The translations under genes and the position numbers were made by a program. The notes under the pieces are model-generated. The model was not told where the DNA came from, searched no databases, and worked only from the letters and a program-made list of their open reading frames with translations. From assembly GCA_030849805.1 (NCBI GenBank), contig JASANZ010002085.1, positions 1 to 43,817 of the forward strand: DNA of 43,817 nt, given 5' to 3'. Source of the stretch: Sergeia podlipaevii (lineage: Eukaryota > Euglenozoa > Kinetoplastea > Trypanosomatida > Trypanosomatidae). Positions 36,053 through 43,817 of the stretch are shown one piece after another; positions within the stretch are counted from its first letter, which is position 1, and the number at the start of each line of letters is the position of its first letter.

Positions 36053-37879
36053 TCAGAAATTGTACAAGTCATCGTCATCCGTAGACTGTGGATGAGCGGC
36101 CATACTCTGACGAACCACCTGTTGCATAATCTTCGCCGCGATCGCGGTGTTAGAGGTTAGCTGAGAGGCAGTCAACGGCTTTCCAGTAAGAGGGCAGACG
36201 CTGCCGTTCTGATCCAGCCAGCCGAGAATGGCCTCCTTCTCGTAGGTGTGACCGTATGGAGAGGAAACGGGATTCTTCATGACGTTTCCAGTGAGCGCGC
36301 AGAGCAGCTCGGGGCTGACACCGTCGACTACGTCCTTCTTGGTGGCAACCTGAATCTTATGCTGGATCTTAATTGGCTCTGCCGCCGTCGCAACCGACAC
36401 CTTCTTGGCCTGCTTGGGCTTGAGAGAGGGCACTTCGCCGAGTAGGCGGCTACCAGCGGCATCAGCAGCAGCAGCAGCGGGCAGAGAAGCAGGCTGCTGA
36501 GCGGCCGCCAACTGCTTTTCTAAGGCAGCAAACATGGACTCGATAGCCTGGTACGTCGCTGTCTCCTGCGCCAGCATGCTGTCGGCGTCGATACGGCGGA
36601 ATTGAGCGTGCCAAGCCTGGGTAAAAGGGAGGCCGCAACCCCCCACCTCCTTCTTGAGAAAGCTGTTCACAGACTGCAAAAGGGCAGCGCTGCTAAGCTC
36701 CGGCAGCAGCTCATCCGCAGGCACGTCCTGCTCCCCCGCAAACGCGTCCACGTTGCACATGAAGTGCAAGAGGCTGATGTACATCACCATGAACTGGCCT
36801 GAGAGGCGGGCATCGGTCACAATAGGACGGATAGACATGTGGAAGAGATCATGGAAGAAGGTGCAGTACACGCGCAGCTCGCTGGCGGCGGTGCCAAGGT
36901 GATAGGACGCAAATGCGCCAAACTTGAATGCTAAATTGAGGGACTGAAGTGTGGCGCCGTCGATGCGAGGGGGGGACTGCTGCAACGCCGTCTGAAGCGA
37001 GGCGGCGAGGAACTGGACAAAAATCGTGACAGTGCCATCTAGGAACGTGGTGGAAAGCAGGATGTGCTGGCGCCACTGTGTAGAGTCCTTTGAAGAGAAC
37101 TTGAAGATATTCATTATAGTGCGCATAGTGTTGTTAATCGCCAACTGCGTCGTGGGGGAAACCTCCTCAGAAGATGTCAGAGCGTCGGTGAGAACGTCGC
37201 TTACCACCTGGACGGCCTGGAGACGCAGCATGAGGGAGAGCATGAAGTCCACTTTCTCTGTAAACTTAGTGCAAGAGTGCTCCTCAATGGCGGAACCCGC
37301 GTTAAAGAAAGCCTGGGGCTGAGTGAAGCCGAGCAGACCGCCAATGCAGTTGCAGCGCAGCTCAAATTCATACGGTGGCTCCTTGAGTAAGATCGCAAGC
37401 AGAAGTTGAATCGCAAACTGGGTGTTGCCCTCGGCAAACTCGTGCACAGCGGAGGCCTTGAGTTTGTAGCCGGTCACACGCATGAGCAGCACAAGCACGT
37501 GCTCAGACATGCGGCCCAGTTCGGAGTCAAACGGCATCGTGCCTTCCTCCTTGATAGACTTCTCAAAAATGCTGGTAAGGTGTTCCAGCGACTCGAACAC
37601 GGCACCACGAACAGGCGGGTAAAGGGCAAAGTTGTTGAGAACAAGACAGAACTTAGTCTTGCGGCGCAGGGGCACCTCCTCCACGTTGGCGTTGTTGAGA
37701 AATTTGGCAATGATGACGTACGACGCGTAGCGAATGGCTGCGAGAATGGTGGCGGCATCGCCTGCAAAGTAGGCACCTGCATTGGACACCTCACTGCGCT
37801 CGATCCACATGTCTACCTCCTCCTCAGTAACTGGGTCTACCAACTGCAGACGGTTGTTCAACTCCAGAGCGGTAGCCAT
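36053..37879 (-). CDS. U-box protein with helical N-terminal region, probable E3 ubiquitin ligase
   Basis: U-box domains bind E2 enzymes and promote ubiquitin transfer. The C-terminal U-box lies at about residues 515-595. It has the hallmark SPELLCALTGNVMKNPV, then SPYGHTYEKEAILGWL, then CPLTGKPL and SNTAIAAKI, matching the fold's loop-helix-loop order and lacking the Cys/His zinc ligands of RING. The N-terminal 450 residues are helical and Leu/Ala-rich, suggestive of armadillo/HEAT-like repeats, and are joined to the U-box by an Ala/Gln-rich linker. Single U-boxes at the C-terminus occur in UFD2/UBE4, but the overall length (608) is too short for that family, so I do not name an orthologue. 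The protein ends in DDDDLYNF. The start is the first ATG, at 37879. Confidence 0.85.
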   Translation of the reverse strand: MATALELNNRLQLVDPVTEEEVDMWIERSEVSNAGAYFAGDAATILAAIRYASYVIIAKFLNNANVEEVPLRRKTKFCLVLNNFALYPPVRGAVFESLEHLTSIFEKSIKEEGTMPFDSELGRMSEHVLVLLMRVTGYKLKASAVHEFAEGNTQFAIQLLLAILLKEPPYEFELRCNCIGGLLGFTQPQAFFNAGSAIEEHSCTKFTEKVDFMLSLMLRLQAVQVVSDVLTDALTSSEEVSPTTQLAINNTMRTIMNIFKFSSKDSTQWRQHILLSTTFLDGTVTIFVQFLAASLQTALQQSPPRIDGATLQSLNLAFKFGAFASYHLGTAASELRVYCTFFHDLFHMSIRPIVTDARLSGQFMVMYISLLHFMCNVDAFAGEQDVPADELLPELSSAALLQSVNSFLKKEVGGCGLPFTQAWHAQFRRIDADSMLAQETATYQAIESMFAALEKQLAAAQQPASLPAAAAADAAGSRLLGEVPSLKPKQAKKVSVATAAEPIKIQHKIQVATKKDVVDGVSPELLCALTGNVMKNPVSSPYGHTYEKEAILGWLDQNGSVCPLTGKPLTASQLTSNTAIAAKIMQQVVRQSMAAHPQSTDDDDLYNF

Positions 37880-38473
37880 ACTGTTATTGATTCTTTTTTT
37901 CTGATAGAGAAAAGTTTTAAATAAGGGTTAGCGGCGGGACGCTGCTAATATCAACAAAAAAAACGAAAAGAAGAATATAAAGAAAAAAGAAGGGACTTTG
38001 AAAGACGGGAGCCTAGTTCACTACCTAGATCTTCTCTTCTGCTTCCTGTTTGCTTTACAAGATAAAAAAAAAAAGAAAAAATCGTGTATTGTATGTGTGC
38101 TCCTGCGAGGTAAAGATAAAGGAAAACGCAAATGTATGGGTGAATGACGAAGAGGGAAAGAGAGAAAAAGGTGTCGCGCAGGAGCTTCCATCGTCAGGCA
38201 CATCGTTGTTGCATGCCAAAGAATAAAGAACTGCTTATCATTCTGGCTACTGATGTACATTATGCTCCGTTCGCCTGTTGCCCTAGTGAGAGCATTCAGC
38301 GAAAGGAAGTACTGTGGACTACAAGCCACATAAAACTGTAAGCAAGTTCATTGAAAACGAAAAAAAAGGTAGACACATGATGGAGTCGTTTTGTCAAAAA
38401 AAAAAAAAAAAGGTGGGGGTCGCTGAATCTACAACCATCTCACTCGAAATAAAAAAAAAATGGTGAAGAAGCG

Positions 38474-38508
<35 letters not shown>

Positions 38509-38948
38509 NTTTTGTCAAAAAAAAAAAAAAAAGGTGGGGGTCGCTGAATCTACAACCATCTCACTCGAAATAAAAAAAAATGGTGAAGAAGCGACATATA
38601 TATATATATATATAGTGTATAGCAAATCACAGGTCCTCCACTCAGTGCGTATATGTCTGCATGAGACACGCAAGTTCTCGCATGTATGCATTCTCATCTG
38701 CTTCGCCAATGTGCCTCTTCTTCTTCTTCATGTTCCCTCCTGCGCAGCATTGCCTCATAGCAACGCAACCCCTTCCCCCTAGACATGTGTGGAGAATAAA
38801 CCAAACTCAAAAAGCAGCAGAAGACTCACCTTCTCTCCCTCTCTCTCTCTTCCCATCACGCACTTCTTCTCTAATTCGTCCCCTTTCCACTCCTCGTTGC
38901 CCTTCCGTGACCACACACGCACACACGAAAAAAAAAGTGCATTGTGAA
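37880..38948. other. Intergenic with a duplicated segment and an N
   Basis: The spacer holds A tracts, a near-exact duplication of about 120 bp separated by (AT)n and one ambiguous base (38509), and a pyrimidine-rich stretch near 38820-38890. Frames such as 38021-38329 minus and 38661-39038 plus have no protein-like composition. No gene is supported. Confidence 0.6.
38389..38614. repeat. Direct duplication of about 120 bp around an N
   Basis: The unit TTTTGTC + A16 + GGTGGGGGTCGCTGAATC, continuing through GGTGAAGAAGCGACATA and into (AT)n, occurs at 38389 and again at 38510, offset by 121 bp, then 120 bp after a one-base A-tract difference. The single N (38509) sits exactly at the junction inside the AT repeat. 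Almost identical copies flanking an N suggest a gap-closing artefact rather than biology. Confidence 0.9.
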
Positions 38949-41900
38949 TCACGAGACTCTTTCTCTGAGAGGGAGGGATGCATATGCCGCCATGAGCATC
39001 CGAACATCCTTCAAGAAGGATGGCGTATGAAAGCGTGAGTGCGGCGTTGTACTCGCAGGCTTCTCGCCCATCTCAGGCTTCTTCACCGGCTCCTTACTCA
39101 CCATAGGGGCAGGAGAAGGCAAGTCTGACACTGGGCGTAGTGCCGTCACAGGAATAGTGATTACCGTCTTCGCGGTACTTGCAATGTTTGACAGCAGGGA
39201 AGAAGTTGAGGTGATATTGTCCGCCTCATCATTAGCGTCAGACTTCGTACCAGCAGGCTGCAGGAAATGCCAAGCGCGAGAAAGAGGAGCAAACAAATTC
39301 GTTGCGTCCACCCGCACCACCCCCAATGGTTTCTCCCTCCCATAACTCAGCACACGTATCCGCTCTGTCTGCATCGAAGACGCTGATGCAGCGCCGCCGC
39401 TGTCGTCGATCTTGCTTCTTGTTGGTAGCACACTGACTGGCATAGGACCCGCCACCCCACTAACCATCGCGGCCGCCACCGCTGCTGTGGTTTCCTCCAT
39501 TCCTTCAGGCGCCGATGGTATCAACATGAACTGGCTCTCGCGTGGCTTCTGAGTGTTGATGCGCTTGAAGCACATAGGTGTCACGCCGCCCATGCGTGCA
39601 CTGCTCTCATGCACAACGAGAACCAAGTTGGCGCTTCTCGAGAGCTGACAGTTTGCTAGCCCTTCTAGGAACTTCGGGGTGATGGGGACTCCACTGTGAA
39701 CGTACACAAGAAACGTGACGCGGCGCCGTGTGAGATTGGCCTGCGCACAGGTGTGAGAGATGAGACTGCGCTCTGTATAGCGCCAGCCAAGAGGAAACAT
39801 GCGGATTATCATTCGAGGCAGAGACCAGGTATTGTTGTACGATACACGCCGAATACGCTCCGCAACGCGGGCCTCTACGTACTCGACAGGCATTGGGCGC
39901 TCAAGGTCAATATAGAAGGGAAACGGCACGTGCAGCGACAACTCGCGCAGTACTGCGAAAGCAGCGCGATACTCATACTCTTGCCTCTTCCCTGGAGAAA
40001 GAGAGGGGTCGCTCTTTATCGTGACAACCGTCATGGGCCTCCGCTGCTCATCGTATCCAAGAAACAGGTATGAAGCGGACGAAAGAATGAGGTTGGTAGA
40101 GCTTCGGTCCCTCTTATGCCTTGCAGCGATCTCGTCCTGTCCCAGATACTCCGCAGCCAGCTGTGGGGCGGCCTCCCTGTTCCACTCATCGCGCTCAACG
40201 TCAATCTCTTCCCATGGAGCAAGCTTCTGAAAGAGAGAGTTGGCAACTAGTTGAGACTCAAAATCCAGGCCCACAATGTTGAGCATAATGATACTCGCCA
40301 CAAGAAAGGACGTGAGCAGAGACCAGTAGGAGGAGAGTACATATGAAAAGGGCAAGTTCCAGAAGCAGCGCTGCTTCACCATCACACTCTCTTTGAGAGA
40401 GAGCTTGTGCGACTGCGTGTTAAGAAACCGCCACATGTTCAGCGTCGTCGCAATGCGGGAGCGGGTGGTGGAAATGGGAAGCTGCAAGTTAATCGCCGCG
40501 TTGAGTACGTACGAGTAGCGTGGGTTGTTTCCTGCCGACTCGGCCAGCACCTCGCGCAAGATCATCACACTTGCCCACGGGGAAAGTGTCAGCGGGAGTG
40601 AGCTGACAAGAAAGCGCAGCTCTGCCGGGATGTCCTCTGCGCCGCCGTGTAAATTGTCGTCAATGACGGACTCGTAAGTGCCTTTCTCCTTGTGCGATGC
40701 CGACCCTTCCCCTCCAGGGATGTGGCGTGCCTCCGCCTCCTTGGCGTGACTACGCACCAGTTCAGCTACCTTGCGTGCCTCCGCGCGCTTCTCAACGGTT
40801 TCCGCGTCCTCAGCCACATTTACCAAGAGAAAGATCTTCCGGCGGTATTCATCTTGAATATTTGGCACCGGGACGTGGCGGTTGACAAAGTTAAAAAGTT
40901 CTGTGCTGATCACAATGGGGCGTTTCGCGTCTGCTCTTTTCTCATCCACCAAGGCCTTGACAAGATCCTCGACGAGCACAAGAAATCGCTGGCGCACAGA
41001 CACTGATATCATGATGGGAGCTTCGGCTCCATACTGCGGCTGCACACTAGCACCCATGGAAGACGCCGCCTTTCCCTTCCGTTGATGCTGCTGCTGACAG
41101 GCTGAGGACGTTGACGATGTAAATGCAGCTGAACGGGAGCTGCCACAGGCATCCACGTCAGAGGCATAGCTGGGCTGGTAAATCACTTCATTGGAATCAT
41201 GCGGCGCGCCAGACACGGCAGCCGCCTCAACCGCACTTGCTGCAGAGGCACTCATGGCAATGTTGCGCACCTGTTCCTGCACCTGTTCTTTCAGTCGCCT
41301 GTTCTCAGTCATCAAGTTCTGTAGCATCTCCTTTAAGGAACGATAAGTGGAGACAACGAGAGTGAGCGGGCCGCCGTCCATCACACGCAGTTCCTCGAGC
41401 TGCCCACGTGCAGTGATGTCAAATCTGGAGGAGCGAGCAGTTTCGTAAGGACCATAGGCAAAGAGTTGGGTGCCAAGCTCAGCCAGCAACTGCATATCTT
41501 CCTCTGTGAAGGAGGAGGGATCGCGGCGCAGGCGATCCTCGAGACCACTGATTACCTCCCGCATTGCCAGCGTGTAAAAGTCCTCGTTTCCGCAGTACTC
41601 GAGTAGAGGAACCAGGTCATGCACGACGGCGGGCAAGTTCACTGCTGACGTCTTGCCCAGCAACCCGGCAGTCTCGAGAACGTTCATAGCATCCCCGGAG
41701 TGGTGCTCTACTACTCGCTTTAAGTGCCGCCGGCACGCAGGGCTCCCTGGTACCTCTCTCAACAGCCACACTGTGATTTCATTCAGAGAGGGGCTCGATG
41801 TTGGCACATCACAGCGCTCAATGAGCGCGCGGATATCGCGCAGAAACGCATCAGCAAGTGTACTGATCGCAGTCCACTCCTGCTCTGTCATGCGTGAGGG

Positions 41901-43367
41901 GCAGGAAGCTGACCGAAAAGACGAGCTGCTACCCACTGATTGCGCGCGCGCCTGCATAACAGCGACAAAGCTAGAAGCATGAAGCAGCTCCATGACTTGC
42001 CGCGAGGGGCACCCACTCGTGCTGCCTCCCAACAGCATGGAAGCACTCTCCACGCCTCCATTTCTTGCCTTGATCCGATCAGCTACAGCACGCATCTGCG
42101 CAGTCAAGGTTTCCTCCGGGTCACGTCCGTCAGCACTACTGATGCCAGCAGCAGCAGAACGAGTAGAAGATTCGTGTACCTGCGGAGGCACTGTGGCGTG
42201 CGCACACTTGCACAGCAATGTCACGATAAGCACGTGATCCAGCGCAGTCACCTCCCGTGGTAAGTACAAGTAGTCGTATCCACCGCTTGCTTTGGCAGTA
42301 GCAGCAGCAAGCTCGGTGCCGGAGAGAACAGCGAGCTGCATCAAGAAAACAGTGTGAACTTGAGCATCTTGAAGGGCGAACACAGCGAAAGCGGCAAGAT
42401 CGCAGGGGCTGAGTTTTAGATGAGAAAGTCGCATTCGTTGCATCACGAGCTGAATATCAGCTAGCGTTGGTGGTGGTGGGAAAACGACGGTGTCAGGACT
42501 GCTGTTGCTACTACTGATGCTGCTGTCGGAGTGGGCAGTACTCCAGAAGACGTACAACGCACGCAGAGAGGGGGCCCTGCCATACAAGCTGCGCGCCTCA
42601 ATCATCTCCTCCTTGAGCCACCTCACCCTGTTGTCCTCATCTGCGGAAAGCAGTGCGGTAGCTACCCAATCTGAGGTCGTATCAGCCCCGCGCCACGTGC
42701 TTGGGTCACTGCAGAGCCCTACAGCCAGGCCAGAGTTGGCCAGTTCAGGCCCTACAAGCTGCACATAGAGATCGTTCCCAATAACCTCACGAAGAATGCT
42801 CTCAGTGTCGCTAAGCTTTAGCGCTAGCACAAGACTGTCACAGGCCTGCTGCTTCTGCGCCTCGGCATTGTTTGCTTTGTTTTTGTTTGTAGCAGTAGCT
42901 GGGTAACAGAGGGCTGAGCAGCAGCACATCGCCAAACCATATCCGCTACCTACGCCGTATTTCGCCTGCTCGCCGCCGCTGCAGCCTTGATTTCCACATA
43001 GAGCGCGGCACTGTAGGTGCGCCACAACGCTACCACTACTGGAGTCTCTCGGGAGCACCGCGGAGGAACAGAAACCAACGGGAGTGTGACGACTGTGGAG
43101 CATGGAGAAGGGAGAGCGCCGTCGCACATACCCGCTGCTACCTTTGTGCATGCTTGTCGCTGATTTGGATGAGATAGAGGATACTGTTGCCGCCGGTGCA
43201 GCAGCGGCGTCCTTCTCAGCATCTTGTGGTGGCCATGAAACTGTGATCGCCATGTCGGTTGCGATGACATTTTTCACCGTGATGGTGACGTTTGCTGGGG
43301 CGGCACCACCTGCTCCGGAGGCAGTACCTCTCCGCACACATCGCCCGACAATACTTCGATGGAGCAT
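38949..43367 (-). CDS. Large protein of unknown function, mitochondrial-type N-terminus, one TM
   Basis: I recognise no family in this 1472-residue product, the largest in the window. The N-terminus (MLHRSIVGRCVRRGTASGAGG) has several Arg and no acidic residue for about 30 positions, consistent with a mitochondrial presequence. A hydrophilic, Ser/Ala-rich region to about residue 180 is followed by a long helical region (about 180-960). This includes a short leucine-rich coiled-coil segment (about 672-705, LKEMLQNLMTENRRLKEQV). One hydrophobic segment lies at about 1012-1032 (WSLLTSFLVASIIMLNIVGL). The most structured-looking part follows it (about 1100-1300), with alternating beta-type stretches such as RVTFLVYVHSGVPITPKFLE and ANLVLVVHESSARMGG. 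The C-terminal 150 residues are Ala/Ser/Pro-rich. No Walker or nuclease motif was seen. The ATG at 43367 is first in frame. Confidence 0.8.
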   Translation of the reverse strand: MLHRSIVGRCVRRGTASGAGGAAPANVTITVKNVIATDMAITVSWPPQDAEKDAAAAPAATVSSISSKSATSMHKGSSGYVRRRSPFSMLHSRHTPVGFCSSAVLPRDSSSGSVVAHLQCRALCGNQGCSGGEQAKYGVGSGYGLAMCCCSALCYPATATNKNKANNAEAQKQQACDSLVLALKLSDTESILREVIGNDLYVQLVGPELANSGLAVGLCSDPSTWRGADTTSDWVATALLSADEDNRVRWLKEEMIEARSLYGRAPSLRALYVFWSTAHSDSSISSSNSSPDTVVFPPPPTLADIQLVMQRMRLSHLKLSPCDLAAFAVFALQDAQVHTVFLMQLAVLSGTELAAATAKASGGYDYLYLPREVTALDHVLIVTLLCKCAHATVPPQVHESSTRSAAAGISSADGRDPEETLTAQMRAVADRIKARNGGVESASMLLGGSTSGCPSRQVMELLHASSFVAVMQARAQSVGSSSSFRSASCPSRMTEQEWTAISTLADAFLRDIRALIERCDVPTSSPSLNEITVWLLREVPGSPACRRHLKRVVEHHSGDAMNVLETAGLLGKTSAVNLPAVVHDLVPLLEYCGNEDFYTLAMREVISGLEDRLRRDPSSFTEEDMQLLAELGTQLFAYGPYETARSSRFDITARGQLEELRVMDGGPLTLVVSTYRSLKEMLQNLMTENRRLKEQVQEQVRNIAMSASAASAVEAAAVSGAPHDSNEVIYQPSYASDVDACGSSRSAAFTSSTSSACQQQHQRKGKAASSMGASVQPQYGAEAPIMISVSVRQRFLVLVEDLVKALVDEKRADAKRPIVISTELFNFVNRHVPVPNIQDEYRRKIFLLVNVAEDAETVEKRAEARKVAELVRSHAKEAEARHIPGGEGSASHKEKGTYESVIDDNLHGGAEDIPAELRFLVSSLPLTLSPWASVMILREVLAESAGNNPRYSYVLNAAINLQLPISTTRSRIATTLNMWRFLNTQSHKLSLKESVMVKQRCFWNLPFSYVLSSYWSLLTSFLVASIIMLNIVGLDFESQLVANSLFQKLAPWEEIDVERDEWNREAAPQLAAEYLGQDEIAARHKRDRSSTNLILSSASYLFLGYDEQRRPMTVVTIKSDPSLSPGKRQEYEYRAAFAVLRELSLHVPFPFYIDLERPMPVEYVEARVAERIRRVSYNNTWSLPRMIIRMFPLGWRYTERSLISHTCAQANLTRRRVTFLVYVHSGVPITPKFLEGLANCQLSRSANLVLVVHESSARMGGVTPMCFKRINTQKPRESQFMLIPSAPEGMEETTAAVAAAMVSGVAGPMPVSVLPTRSKIDDSGGAASASSMQTERIRVLSYGREKPLGVVRVDATNLFAPLSRAWHFLQPAGTKSDANDEADNITSTSSLLSNIASTAKTVITIPVTALRPVSDLPSPAPMVSKEPVKKPEMGEKPASTTPHSRFHTPSFLKDVRMLMAAYASLPLRERVS

Positions 43368-43817
43368 CTAGAAACAAGGAGAGAGGCAATGAGTGAAATT
43401 TATATAGGCAGGTGCAATATGTATAGATGCTATATGGCCAGATAATCTATTTATATAAGGAAAGTCGAATTATTCTAGCATGAATGTGTTAACCGATGCG
43501 TTGGTGAGCAACTATGCCACTGTCCTTTCGTAAGAAAATATATATATATAATTATGATGACCTCGTTGACGCTATATGCCACACAAAACTACGCACTACA
43601 AAGTTGAAAATGTATGATACTAGACGTTAAGGGACTTATCGCAAAAAGAAAAATTCTAAACGTTGCTATTTGTAGTGTGATGAGTGCGTGTTTGTGTGTA
43701 AGAGTTAAATTGCTGTATTCGAGTACGGTGTGTATTACGTTGAAGGTTGTGGTTGCTTCTGTGCATAAAAGAGCTCTTGTTATTCGCAATTCAAAGAGGA
43801 AAGGAGGAGGAGGGGGG
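43368..43817. other. Intergenic at the right edge
   Basis: Presumed 5' UTR and spacer upstream of the 1472-residue gene. It holds (TA)n around 43535-43549 and short A/T-rich stretches. No gene starts here; the frame at 43589-43789 minus is low complexity. Confidence 0.55.

Noticed and set aside
38021..38329. 102-codon minus-strand frame in the duplicated spacer
   Set aside because: It starts on GTG and its C-terminal half is Phe/Lys/Arg from homopolymers.

Overview
This window is nuclear DNA from a kinetoplastid, most likely a trypanosomatid flagellate. Every convincing protein gene (18 of them) lies on the minus strand. None shows an intron. Genes are separated by 0.45-1.4 kb of A/T-rich spacers full of homopolymers and microsatellites. 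This is the layout of one directional gene cluster, transcribed polycistronically from right to left and resolved by spliced-leader trans-splicing and polyadenylation. Pyrimidine tracts followed by AG sit just upstream of several start codons on the minus strand. The gene content fits: a GRP94/LPG3 chaperone, a PEX7 import receptor, and ciliary proteins. I cannot assign genus or species, and there is no strand-switch region, tRNA, rRNA or spliced-leader gene that I can support.

Layout in coordinate order (transcription runs the other way): aprataxin-like HIT/zinc-finger protein split by a homopolymer frameshift (853-1619); PiT/PHO4-family phosphate transporter (2254-4290); radial spoke protein RSP4/6 (5698-7374); small one-TM protein (8170-8610); RGG/three-RRM RNA-binding protein (9684-11912); probable mitochondrial protein of unknown function (12876-13724); probable CLAMP-domain (C1a-32-like) flagellar protein (14503-16767); tiny one-TM protein with an acidic tail (17989-18303); BBS7 (18796-21528); mitochondrial EF-Ts (22121-22957); Ala-tract protein (23638-24411); PEX7 (25276-26376); basic, S/T-P-rich nuclear-type protein (27403-28050); MPP10 (28828-30849); GRP94/LPG3 (31692-33947); one-TM protein (34406-34963); U-box protein (36053-37879); and a 1472-residue protein of unknown function with a mitochondrial-like N-terminus (38949-43367).

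The genes do not form a pathway, as expected for a trypanosomatid polycistron. Themes that recur are the flagellum (RSP4/6, BBS7, probable CLAMP protein), the mitochondrion (EF-Ts, several unknowns, possibly the aprataxin), RNA and ribosome biogenesis (MPP10, RGG/RRM protein), protein folding and turnover (GRP94, U-box) and glycosome import (PEX7).

I found no novel multi-gene system. The observations most worth a second look are the aprataxin frameshift, whose missing zinc finger is recoverable in the next frame; an assembly-type duplication around an N at 38509; loss of key residues in the second half-signature of the phosphate transporter; an atypical C-terminal ER-retention signal; and several large conserved-looking proteins without a recognised family.
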